A stretch of DNA of 64,000 nucleotides, taken from positions 47,300,686 through 47,364,685 of the forward strand of contig NC_086378.1 in the NCBI RefSeq assembly GCF_036588685.1, given 5' to 3'. The stretch is from Mytilus trossulus (taxonomy: Eukaryota > Mollusca > Bivalvia > Mytilida > Mytilidae). The notes beneath the pieces were generated by a model. The model made no database searches. It had not been told where the DNA came from and saw only the letters and a list, made by a program, of their open reading frames with translations. Each line of letters opens with the position of its first letter. The first letter of the stretch is position 1. The position numbers and the translations under genes are program-made. Of the stretch, positions 50,095 to 62,079 are shown in pieces.

Positions 50095-50403
50095 AATAAA
50101 TTATTAAACGTGTTGTTTTCCATTTTTTACATCACTGGGTCGATACCTCTGCTGGAGGACTATCAGTACCCAAGGGTATCATCAGCTCAGAAGTCAGTGC
50201 TTCGGTACTAGCATGATATAACAAACTTTACGAAAATTGTCCGTTTACAAATTTTGAAATTATTATGAAACTAAGGTTTCAACTCCCTCAGGCAAAGTTG
50301 GCTTTAGATGAATTTGGCTATTTATTTTAGGTATTTTTGACATATAGCTCGTCGACAATTTTCGATACTTATACATCTTAGGATTTCAAATGTTTGGCTT
50401 TGA

Positions 50404-50445
50404 GCGTTCCTGATGAAAGTAAATTCAGAAAAGCGCTTCGGACGC
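50404..50445 (+). ncRNA. Hammerhead-like motif, class 2
   Basis: CTGATGA (50410-50416), GAAA, stem III AAG/CTT and a TTC cleavage triplet are present. Stem I GCGTTC pairs with GGACGC over six positions. Stem II is poor and lacks the usual G-C closing pair, so function is doubtful. Confidence 0.45.
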
Positions 50446-53400
50446 AGTAAATTATTAAACGTGTTGCTTTCCATTTTTTTCTTCAATGATGTACAAAATT
50501 ATCCCACTTGTCACCTGACAATTTCTTTTTTGTCAAATTTTACTACATTCTGATGCATACAAAGAGTCTTAAAATATCTGATGTTAAAAATTGACACTGG
50601 AAATGAACATCATACTAGAATGGGCAAAAGACTACAGCAATGTTTCGCAGGATGTTTAATACACTAAGAATGTTGACCATAAGAGAATTACGTTAAAAAA
50701 CTTGAGAAAATAAGATATAGCTTGATATCAACTCTCGTTATTTCATTTTGATTATATTAAAATTAAATACTTCGAGTTGATATTAAGCGATATCATATTC
50801 TCACTCGATATGATTAAGTCGCTGACAACATATACCTAGAGTTTAACTGAATAAGTATTTGTACTGTAGAATATTGTTAGTGACTGAGCAAAAGTATGCT
50901 TTCGTTATTTGATAAGCATAGCATAGCATTTTCTATTAACAACAAATATAGTTCCTACTTACATTCTTTCGACTCCTGCACAAATGTTTAGAAATAATTT
51001 TTTAACTTTTGAATCGTTAAATATAATACACACGGATGTATACATATTCATATACCTCTGATAACCTAAACAGACTAACCTCGATATAACACGCTAAAAT
51101 TGATAATTTGAAAAATATTTCCTGTTTCGAGAGATATTTATAATTCCAACAAGGAAACATAAGAATGTTAAAAATATTTTAACGTAATATTGCTAAAAAC
51201 CTAATATATGTAGATAAAATGTCAATATCTGTTGCATGGGAATAGATATAGTATATCATGTAGTCTAACTATACAAGTCATATTTTGCATGAAACTTGTG
51301 CTACTCTATTGGTTTTCTTATTTTTTCAACCATGCAAACTATTTACATAACATGTGGTTTGTCATTGTTCATTGTTAAAAGTCGATCATATAATCATAAA
51401 ATAGACGTACCTGAAAAGCGGGACTGTTCATTTACCTGAGTGTTTCCAATACGCTAATATCGATAAACAGGTTCATAACTATATGCAATACATATAACTT
51501 ACGTATTTTCCGAATAACCAACTATTTTGCTTGAAACAATATACCGACACTGATTGGCCTTTTGTTTTACATGCTTCCAGTGTGCAATATTGTAAACATA
51601 ACAACTTACCCACTCAAATTAGAGCGTTCTTACGATTTGACGAATGATACGAACGCTTGACGAATCCTACATAAGACTCGTTTAAGGAATGAATTGGTTT
51701 GACATAATTTTGGTATCTTAATCAAAGCGTCATGGAACTTTGATGTCACCTCTCCTTAATATAAGCATATTAAAGAAAATTATATTACCTGCACCAACAC
51801 GTGGTTAACTTGTTTTTTCGTGAGATATAGTAAATCCCATCAAATGTTAACCTTGTCTTTAATGACATTAACATGTTAATCGTAACAAATGTCAAACATG
51901 TTTAACTTGCTATAAACCCGTTTAACTCAATATTTCTTCCGGAAAAAGCATGTATCACCTCACAAAAACTGCACTAATAATCATCCAGACGCAAATGCCA
52001 AATTAAAGAAAGAATTGAACTTCTACATTGTACTACGTGCTGAAAGACTGAGTTATGCACCAATGGGTAATATCTTGTACATAATATGCATATTAACATT
52101 TCTCTAATTAAGTTGCATATATTTATTCATTCCCAATGTCGATTGATGTATCATACTTGACAAATTGATGTATTGTACATGTTCTGTCATTCAGAATCAA
52201 AATGCAAAAAAATGTTAAGTAAGTTTCGTTTATCTTTACAAAATAATACACAATATTACTACTCCTTGGAATTAATAAAAAGCAGGCAATGTTGCAATAT
52301 TTTACGTTTTTGTATCATTTTTATCTTGCTTGCTCTTTATTATAGGGAATCATTTTCTTGTACTATTTTGACTCATATGGAATGAGATTTCCATATAATA
52401 TATGCTAAATTTATAGATATTTTTAACTTAAAAAAGTGTACAGTTTAAAGGACGCAAAAACCTATCATCTGTTTTGACGTCTGACATCTTGAGATCTGTG
52501 TTACTGTTATGATCCATTTAAACTTTTCCAGTGTGTTTTCTTGTAAAATGATTCATGTGATTCATGTTCCACTGTTAATAAAATGCTTTCCAATTTTTTT
52601 GCCGGGTATTTTGAATTTTTAAATAGAGTTGATTGAAAAAAAACTCTTTGCCTTTAAAATTTAAAAAAAGAGATATTAATGTCATTCATTTATAAATACA
52701 AATACAAATATTATCCTATATTCTTCTTGTTTGGACTGATATTTGAGCATCTCTTATGTGAGATCTCTTTATTTCTCTCTTCTTTCCATTTTTTCGGTTG
52801 CAACTATGTGCAACTATCTTATATGTTACTTTCAAAAGATTCGGTCTGCCCGCAATTGTATTTGTTGGTATATTCCCTCTTTTGTTCATTGTTTGAACAG
52901 TCATATCGATTTCCTTTGTTGTGATTCTTTCGAAAATGATACATTCTATTTTAAATTTTGATTATGATATGTAGATTTGGTGCAAAACATACAATGATAA
53001 GATTTTCAAATTTTGTTAACAAATGGTTCTAAGAGAAGCATGTCTATCTATATCGATGAAATCAATTATGTAACTTCTTTCAAAGATCTTTTTTTTTATT
53101 GGTGTTCTACGATAAATTTTCTTATTTTGCATAACCAGTTATTAATTCTGGACTATAAAAGATTCGAAAATTAATCACATATTTCCGAACTAAACTAAAA
53201 GTTTGTTTCTTTGACTTTGATTGGACAGCATTAAATTAACAAAATTTATATAAAAAACAGAACACAAATAGTTCTCTCAATACATGTTGGATTCTGATTG
53301 AATGTTTAACACTATTTTTGTATGTCTGTTATGTACAGCTGGACAACTATCAATGGTTGTGCATTTGGGTACAAATTGAAAATTAAAAATGAAAATTTTG

Positions 53401-54007
53401 CAGTTGAAGAAAATAAAAGAATATCAACAAATGAAACCACAATTAAGGAACGTTTATTCTGATATAATTTTTATATGAATTGCATATTAGGGAATACGTT
53501 GATATGATCGGTCGATAGGACTTCCGGTAGTTGATCTTGACGTTGTTTATTTTTCGATAGACGACGTTGACCGAACTTCTATTCGTAACCAATGTAAACA
53601 CGAGCGCGGCGATAATAACACCGACGTTAACAAAATTTATTTTCACTGCACGTTAATCGTTAAATAAAATTATACACAATAACAAGCGTTTGAATGATTA
53701 TAAGAGTTTTTGCAATTTACTTTTTATCAGATAGCAAATTTCTTTGAGCACATATGTTTGCGTTAACCAACAAATATATTCATGGGGTAGGCCTATTCAA
53801 TGACATGAAATACACTTTACGTGTGATAGAGGTAACGAGTGTGAAAAAATATATTCCCTATCTCCAATTTTAAAAATTTTAAGGATTAAACGCCTTTTTA
53901 AAGGAATTTATTGGTGTATAAACTGGACCATTTCACTCACAAACATATCGGACTTTTATGCAAGAAAATGGATAAAGCGCGAACCAGACGAACCCGAACT
54001 GGACACT

Positions 54008-55486
54008 TTGTCTGAATGGATCATAGCTATTCGATCATGCATTCAGAGGCGCATACAAAAACTACGATGTAATATGAGTACTAGAGTTTCTAACCCTTTC
54101 AAGAATCCGGAGGTTGTGGATGCTTTATCCTCTTTGCATGACAAATATGTCATAAAGCCTCCAATAATATTGTCTTCATATGTAAAAAACATTATTTGCA
54201 ATGTCTCGCTATAGAGCTTGGAATTGATAAAACTACTGGTAATCCTACATATTCTTTAACATCATTTACCAAGGATGAAATTTTACAAAATCATAAATCT
54301 GTCCTTCTTTCTTTTTGGTATCAACATCAAAGAAAACGAAGAAAACTTGCCCTCATTATACTGGATACCTAAATTACACAAAACTCCATATAAAGAACGA
54401 TACATAGCTGGGTCTTCAAAATGTTCGACTAAACATCTTTCTAAAGTATTGACTACTATTCTTTCTACAGTTAAAGATGGGCTTCAAAAATATTGTGAGG
54501 AGATATCTTCTACCAGTGGTGTTAACCAGATGTGGATTCTCAAAAATTCGAAAGATCTACTGCTCAACCTTCGATCACAATCTTTGCAATTTTGCAGCAA
54601 CATAAAAACTTTTGATTTTTCTACGCTATATACTACCATTCCCCATGCTCAGTTGAAAGATCGACTTCACCATCTCTTAAAACAGAGCTTTTTCTATAAA
54701 ATTGGGAATCGTAGATACAAATTTCTTGTTTTGGGATACAATAATTCATATTTTGTGAAGAATCACACTGAATCTTCCAGAAAATATACTGAAGATGATA
54801 TTATTAAAATGCTGGACTTTTTGATCGACAATATATTTGTTGAGTTTGGAGGATTTATATTTCAACAGACAGTCGGTATTCCAATGGGTACTAATTGTGC
54901 ACCCCTGCTGGCTGATTTGTTTTTGTATTCGTATGAAGCAGAATTTATTCAGAACCTCCTAAAAGACAAAAAGAAAAAGCACCTTGCGAAATTCTTTAAT
55001 TTTACTTTCCGATATATTGATGATGTTTTATCATTGAACAAACCATACTTCAGCCAATACTTACATCTCATATATCCCAGTGAACTTGAAATTAAGGATA
55101 CTACTGATACTAGAAGGACTGCTTCATACCTTGATCTTTTCCTCAATATTGACGTAGATGGACGACTTCACACGAAAACCTATGATAAACGGGACGATTT
55201 CAACTTCCAAATTATCAATTTCCCATTTCTCAGCAGTAACATACCCTCTGCCCCTTCGTATGGTGTTTACATATCACAATTGATACGTTATTCACGTGCT
55301 TGTTCACACTATACGGACTTCATATACAGGAGTGTGCTCCTTACGCAGAAACTGCTCCAACAAAGTTATGAGGAGGACAGATTAAAATTGACACTCCGTA
55401 AATTTTATGGACACCATCACGAATTGGTGGATCCATATGATGTCTCTTTAACCAAACTAGCTAAGGACATTTTTACCACATGGTAG
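54008..55486 (+). pseudogene. Penelope-like reverse transcriptase with two frame breaks
   Basis: The uninterrupted part, 54275-55486, has 403 codons. RT motifs in order are LYWIPKLHK (about 28-36), a palm motif A FDFSTLYTTIP (about 113-123), GIPMGT (201-206) and the catalytic YIDD (247-250), followed by LDLFLNI and YDKRDDF. The family copies RNA into DNA at a nicked target. Upstream, homologous sequence continues from 54008 (SEWIIAIRS) but changes frame twice, near 54150 and in a T run near 54310. The 403-codon frame therefore starts with about 14 non-native residues. No GIY-YIG endonuclease motif is seen after the RT, so the subgroup is uncertain. The catalytic core is intact. Confidence 0.75.
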
Positions 55487-56082
55487 ATTGTGGTTTGTCA
55501 TTATGTCGTCTTATCTTTTAATTACCAAACGTGACTTATTCCCGATAGTGACTGTTTTGCTGAATGTGAATTCGCATTACTATAAGACGTGTTTCTGTAC
55601 TTGTTTATCCCAAATTCATGTATTTAGTTTACATGTTTAATGTTATATTTGTAATTCTCATCGGATTTTGTCAAATGTGTTGACGTCTTTTTATTATATT
55701 TATGTGTTACGGATAGAAAAATTAATCACCGCCTTTATTAATTATATTAAATTGTGTACGATTATTTACGTTTGAAGTTGGATTCATAACAAACTGAACA
55801 TATATATATTACAGTTAATTGCTATTAATAAGTATTGCAATATGCATTTTGTTTAAATGAATTATCAGTATTTAGTTCTAATATAATCTTAAATCAATCC
55901 TAATTCTATCTCACTTTTGAATGATAGTTTTTCATATGTGACGTCATGCTGTTTCTAAATTTCATAAATTCAAATGTGGCATAACGTTTGTGCCTTTTCG
56001 CCATCGTGTGTGACGTCACATTTATTTTAACTACGTTGACGCTTGGACTGATTCGGGTGTGTCTATTCTGTGTTAAACCTAG

Positions 56083-56569
56083 CATTATGTATTCGGGTTT
56101 AGTTTTCTGTAATTAGTTAATACTTCAGTTTCATTATGTATATCTCTTTCATATTCATTTGTTAAAATTTACTGTTTGCAATAGCATGAATTATTCTATA
56201 TAATAAGGATGTTCTTATCCCGGACATAAAAACAATGCCGTATTTGGCAAAATCTTTTCAACTTTTGATCTTCAGTGCTGTACAACTTTGTACCTTTTTA
56301 ACTTTCGATCTTTTATATCTGGGCGTTATGTATTCGGGTTTAGTCTTCTGTAATTAGTTAATACTCCAGTTTCTTTATGTATATCTCTTTCATATTCATT
56401 TGATAAAATTTACTGTTTGCAATAGCATGAATTGTTCTATATAATAAGAATGTTCTTATCCCGGGCATAAAAACAATGCCGTATTTTGCGAAACCTTTTC
56501 AACTTTTGATCTTCAGTGCTGTACAACTTTGTACTTTTTTCACTTTCGATCTTTTATATCTGGGCGTCA
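56083..56569 (+). repeat. Two tandem units of about 243 bp in the retroelement 3' region
   Basis: Both units start at TTATGTATTCGGGTTTAG and end at TTTATATCTGGGCG, with few differences. Only the second continues into the hammerhead motif. The inverted copy at 58893-59815 has the same organisation, with the outer unit cut short. Confidence 0.75.
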
Positions 56570-56607
56570 CTGGTGAGTCTTGTGTGGACAAGACGCGTTT
56601 TTGGCGT
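56564..56607 (+). ncRNA. Hammerhead motif, class 1, diverged
   Basis: Stem I (GCGTCA, TGGCGT) and stem II GTC/GAC survive. The core is CTGGTGA and the GAAA box has become CAAG, so it should not cleave. The copy at 59440-59483 shares the same changes, so both descend from an already altered master. Confidence 0.5.
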
Positions 56608-58892
56608 ATTGAATTTTAAACCTGATGCTTTTTGTTATCTATTAATCATGTTTTTCTTTGTCTAATATGTTCTCCTATTTATTTGTATTGTAGTCCTGTA
56701 ATATTATGTTGTCATTTCAATGTTATATTTAACTTTGCCATTAAAGTGCGAGGTTTGGCATGCCACAAAACCAGGTTCAACCCACCACTTATATTCCCCT
56801 TTAAAAGTGTCCTGTACCAAGTCAGGAAGATGGTCATTGTTATATTATTGTTCATTTCTGTGTGTGTTGCATTTTAACGTTGAGTCGTTTGTGTTTTCTC
56901 TTATTTTTGAGATAAGACGTGGCACGGTACTTGTCTATCCCAAATTCATGTATTTGGTTTTCATGTTATATTTGTTATTCTCGTGGTGTTTTGTCTGATG
57001 CTTGGTCCGTTTCTGTGTGTGTTGCGTTTCGGTGTTGTGTCGTTGTTCTCCTCTTATATTTAATGCGTTTCCCTCGGTTTTAGTTTGTTACCCCAATTTT
57101 GTTTTTTGTCCATGGATTTATGAGTTTTGAACAGCGGTATACTACTGTTGCCTTTATTTGTGCAACTTGGTGTTCTGGTAATCCAACATGTTGCTCTGCA
57201 AGCTATAACAAGGCATCGAAACAGTTTCAGATATACTCCTGTTGTATCCCGGAAACAGTACCATTTGCAAACAGAAATGTTTTGCGGAAATTACCGGGTA
57301 GATATACGTGTTTTATGATTATGTAACATTTATAATGTTGTATTTAACAAACTCGTCAAGAATGCAAAAATCAAATGAAACTTTGAAATCTGTTCTAGGA
57401 AAGATAAAAAAATTGTCAAAAGTAGTTGTAACTGATACATATATTTTCATAAATATAACTTTTGTGAGAAATACGTGTTTTTCAAATTATTTATTTGTCT
57501 TGTTTTACCGTACTTTATGATATAAACCGTAATTCCCTATGATTAGAGAAATAATGGTAGATTTAGGCATTATTACAGAATTAAATTTAAAAAGTCTTCA
57601 CCGAAACTAAAACCATTGCAAGAAAAAGTTGCGTTGACAAATTAATTCATATTGATCGGTAGTTTACTTCGTTGGCATATCTCAAAATATAATATTATAC
57701 TGTATTGCAGTTACATAATAATATTTAAATGTCTTCATCGCCTAATTTAAGTTTGATTTTGTTGATATGCGTAACCTGATGTTTTTACATCATTAATTTG
57801 TTTCCATTTGTGTAGGATTAATTTCATTAAAGTTTAAAACATAACGAAAGAAATTAAAAGAAAAATAATAAGCCGCAATGAGGGAAAATAACTAGTCACC
57901 AGAACAGAACTGAAAATTTGGATTCGTACCAATAAAAGCGAAACTCATACATGTTGCAACAAGTGGTTTGTAAGAATACTTAAAGGAAAGTCAAATCTGA
58001 TATTCAGATAATAATCGCAAGCACTGTTGACCTGATATAGTTTTAGTGTTTTGTCTAGAGCCAGATTTATATTAATTCAATGCTAGCAAAATATTTGCTT
58101 CTGATTACATAAAAAAAAATCTGAAATATCTTCTTACATCATCAGCTGTTGTTTTTTTTAATTTGGTATGTTATAATTTGGTTATTTTGTATCTTTGTGT
58201 TAGAGTTTATATACTACGAACAACGTTAACGCATCTTATCTATATTGTTTGTAATGAAAATATATAGTGACTTGGATTTTCTCATCGGTACTCTTAGATA
58301 TATATTTATATTTATTTATAACCTTTTATTGAAAAGTTGTTTAATTATGAAACGTGCAAAGGCGCATTATTCATTACAGTTGCCATATCCTTAATAACGA
58401 AACAATATGCCCTTGCAAATATGTTAAGTTCCTTAACATGTGTAATAGTGTATCTCCTACAATAGATAAAATAGAATGTGGTATGTTGTTTTTAGTAAAC
58501 CATGCAATAACAACAATAAAAAGATTTCATAGATTTATATAACCTACAAAATAATTTGTTTAACAATGTTGAGGTTATGATTGGTGTTATTTAAAGTTGT
58601 TAATTTTATACATTGTAAGTTTATGTTACATTTGTATTTGAAAATCATATAATATTCATTAAACTTACATAAAACGTATTATCTTATTCTGAAATGTATT
58701 TGAATGGAATGCAAAAGAGAGTTCCCTCAGTGTGTGCTAATCTAGAATTTGATAACAAAAAAATGATAAAATGATCTTTTTAAAATATCGAATATTAAAC
58801 TTCTTTTTGACAGTCTCAAGGATTAATGAATGTTTATGCATCAATTTCGGTATTAATGTTCTGTGCATATTAGCAAAATATATAAGTTCAAC

Positions 58893-59815
58893 AGAAGTAT
58901 ACCGCTGTTCAAAACTCATAAATCCATGGACAAAAAACAAAATCGGGGTAACAAACCAAAACCGAGCGAAACGCATTAAATATAAGAGGAGAACAACGAC
59001 ACAACACCGACACGCAACACACACAGAAACGGACCAAGCATCAGACAAAACACCACGAGAATAACAAATATAACATGAAAACCAAATACAAGAATTTGGG
59101 ATAGACAAGTACCGTGCCACGTCTTATCTCAATATCTCAAAAATAAGAGAAAACACAAACGACTCAACGTTAAAATGCAACACACAGAGAAACGAACAAT
59201 AATATAACAATGACCATCTTCCTGACTTGGTACAGGACACTTTTAAAGGGGAATAAAAGTGGTGGGTTGAACCTGGTTTTATGGCATGCCAAACCTCGCA
59301 CTTTAATGGCAAAGTTAAATATAACATTGAAATGACAACATAATATTGCAGCACTACAATACAAATAAATAGGAGAACATATTAGACAAAGAAAAACATG
59401 ATTAATAGATAACAAAAAGCATCAGGTTTAAAATTCAATACGCCAAAAACGCGCCTTGTCCACACAAGACTCACCAGTGACGCCCAGATATAAAAGATCG
59501 AAAGTGAAAAAAGTACAAAGTTGTACAGCACTGAAGATCAAAAGTTGAAAAGGTTTCGCCAAATACGGCATTGTTTTTATGCCCGGGATAAGAACATTCT
59601 TATTATATAGAACAATTCATGCTATTGCAAACAGTAAATTTAATCAAATGAATATGAAACAGATATACACAAAGAAACTGAAGTATTAACTAATTACAGA
59701 AAACTAAACCTGAATACATAACGCCTAGATATAAAAGATCGAAAGTGAAAAAGGTACAAAGTTGTACAGCACTGAAGATCAAAAGTTGAAAAGGTTTTGA
59801 CAAATACGGCATAAA
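58893..59815 (-). mobile_element. 5'-truncated inverted copy of the Penelope-like 3' region
   Basis: The reverse complement of this segment matches about 56235-57145 throughout: part of the first tandem unit, the full second unit, the diverged hammerhead (59440-59483) and the hairpin module, to the same end (TTTTGAACAGCGGTATAC). It lies about 1.75 kb from the larger element in the opposite direction, in intron 1 of the FREP pseudogene. Confidence 0.75.
59440..59483 (-). ncRNA. Hammerhead motif, class 1, diverged (inverted copy)
   Basis: Same altered core (CTGGTGA, CAAG) as at 56564-56607, on the minus strand. Predicted inactive. Confidence 0.5.
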
Positions 59816-60304
59816 TAAAAACGCTAAAAACTGACAGGACTTATTTTTATTACCAATTGTATTGCGCATGTTATACGTGTTTTTATGGTAATATTAATAT
59901 ATGTAAATATTAGCAAATGCATATATGTCAGTGACTATAGATGTCTAAAATTGTACTTTTAAATTTGAATTAGCTTTTCACTGTAGCATATGCAATTCCA
60001 TTTTGTACTCAATTTACTTAAATATACAAAGTATCATGCCTCTCATACATCTAGTAATATCATGGTTGAAAAACGTACATGTAGAGACCGTGTATATAGA
60101 ACATTTTGTCAGTGAGCTTAATGTATTGTTATACATTGTTAGAAGTGGTGTTACGGCCCTTTATATACACACGATACTATATGTAGCAATGCTTTTATAT
60201 ACATGCTGTTTTAGAGATACTGTAAATAAAAGAATGATCTGTTGAAATGTTGTTTTAAAATAATCAGTATAACAAGGTTTACAGCTAGCACACTGTGTAA
60301 CTTG

Positions 60305-60890
60305 GGTACGAAATGACAGACGTACCAAGCTTTCTACCTTGTTGAATAAAAACATATATGTTAAAATAATTTTTCATTTTATAAATATAGATTTTTACAT
60401 TGAATCAATTATTACATTTTCGTTGTTTGTTTGGATTTATGTTTATTTTTATATTAATCATTTTGTTTTGCTTGTTACGTTTTTGTGTTTGTTTTGTGAT
60501 TGAATTTAGTATTCTGCATTAAGTTTGGTTATATTGCAGAGGTAGACAAAATTCTGGACTGCACTGACATTTCGAATGGAAGCTCAAGTGGTGTCTATAC
60601 AATGTATCAGAAGGATGGACCTTTTGATGTATACTGTGATGTGAATTCTGACGGGAAATGGACGGTAATGCACGTTTTTTTTTATAATTAAAGAAGACTT
60701 TTAAAAGATAAAAAAAGGAATCCTTTAGAAATGATTGATGAAGTTGAACAAAAAAGGTTTTGATGATGGTTACACCTAGTAGATGTTGGTTACAAAATGG
60801 CAGACGTACCAAGCTTTCTACCTTGTTGAAAAAAAAACATATATGTTAAAATAAACTTTCATTTTATATGTATAGATTTTTACATTGAAT
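60305..60890 (+). repeat. Direct repeat of about 100 bp flanking FREP pseudogene exon 2
   Basis: The segment with CAGACGTACCAAGCTTTC occurs at about 60305-60410 and again at about 60785-60890, with a few substitutions. Exon 2 (60540-60664) lies between the copies. Confidence 0.65.
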
Positions 60891-62079
60891 CTGGTGGATT
60901 ACACTATTTATCCAATCGAGATATTTAAAAAATCATTTTTAAAGTCCGAGCCATAATTTTACTATAAATTTTGGATAAATAAATATGTTAATCCACGAGT
61001 AACTTTGTACAATCTGTTTCTTTAATGATAAAACAATACTTTTTCAGTGTTTGTTTAAAGAAATACATCTTCGAGTGCCTTCCACCTTACACAACGTTGT
61101 CATTTCATTATTACATGTAAGCATATTTTGACTGAGCTGATAAAGGTAATTACCTTTAAAATCTTCCAATGTGAACGCAGAATCCTGGTTAGGTTGGTAA
61201 TCGATTTGTGTTTAGTCTAAACATTACATTCTCACAACGTCGTACTAATGTAATGTCAGTCATGACCTTCAAGCGACCAATACATAACGTTGCAAGGACG
61301 TCATTGGTTTCCAGGGCACTAAATCCCTTTCCCAACTTCGTTTAACAACAGATACAAAAATCTTAAAGCAAACGAATATCATATTATTCCTCTCAAAAAA
61401 GGTTGAAAAATCCTAGACATAATGTTTTCATTTCTATTCGCTTTCAGTGAAATTTTAAAAAATCAACAAACATTAACAAACATTCATAAAAATAGGAATA
61501 GAGCCTAGTTTGATTTTCAACTATGAATTCTGCTCAAACTTGTGCAAAAGGTCATCTTGAACTTACTACCAGTTATGAGAAATATTTATCATTGTTGAAT
61601 CCCTCGTTGTGACTTGAAGATGAAGGACAACAAAAAAACGTTCCATATTTGGGTTTTTGCCATGTACATTTACTCAATTCACCGTCATATTTTCATTGGG
61701 TATACGACAGTCTAAAAAAACTGCTTCATACTACAACTAAAAATTAGAAAGCCTCAGACAGTATGGCAAATTATTCTTTTGGTAACAACTGACAAATCTT
61801 AAACAAAATACGTTCATTTCAAATGTTTAGTTGCAGTAAAATTGCAAAGTAATAACAAACACCAAGTGGATATTTAAAAGGTTATTGAAACATGTTACCT
61901 ATAAAAACTCCCGAGCTCGTTTACGTTGAAAGTAAAGATATCTTTATCATGATTATTTTTTTTTTATGGAAACCGTATATACTATAATCTAAATAGAATA
62001 TAAAATGAGAAAATAACGGAAAATATAAACCATGTTCCGACGACGAGTTGTTGTAAGAATGTGGTACCTTGTTTACATT

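Larger units (their letters stand above)
44295..53300. other. Intergenic, repeat-dominated, no gene recognised
   Basis: Hairpin-type repeats lie at 44455-44600, 44625-44850, 47630-47800 and 48660-48930 (all minus). A family B copy is at 45135-45315 and a SINE-like tail ending in CAAT repeats at about 45382-45455. A Penelope-like RT fragment and hammerhead element occupy 49730-50000 (minus), and two hammerhead-like repeats 50053-50445 (plus). Other open frames are AT-rich and unsupported. Confidence 0.45.
53457..57148 (+). mobile_element. Penelope-like retroelement inserted in FREP pseudogene exon 1
   Basis: FREP exon homology stops near 53455 and resumes near 57150. Between them lie an upstream region, the RT frame, an untranslated stretch, two tandem units of about 243 bases (56083-56325 and 56326-56569), a diverged hammerhead and a 3' module with the CCTGTACCAAGTCAGG hairpin. 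TTTATT occurs at both junctions and may be the target-site duplication. A few codons of the exon are missing at the junction. The left boundary is uncertain within about 200 bases. Confidence 0.65.

Noticed and set aside
53443-53646. 67-codon minus-strand frame starting MKINFVNVGVIIAALVF
   Set aside because: Leader-like, but it lies at the left end of the retroelement insertion with no downstream exon or conservation visible.
58737-59415. Minus-strand frames of 76-127 codons with hydrophobic stretches
   Set aside because: They lie in the inverted Penelope-like 3' region and mirror frames at 56632-56998. Untranslated repeat sequence, not a host gene.
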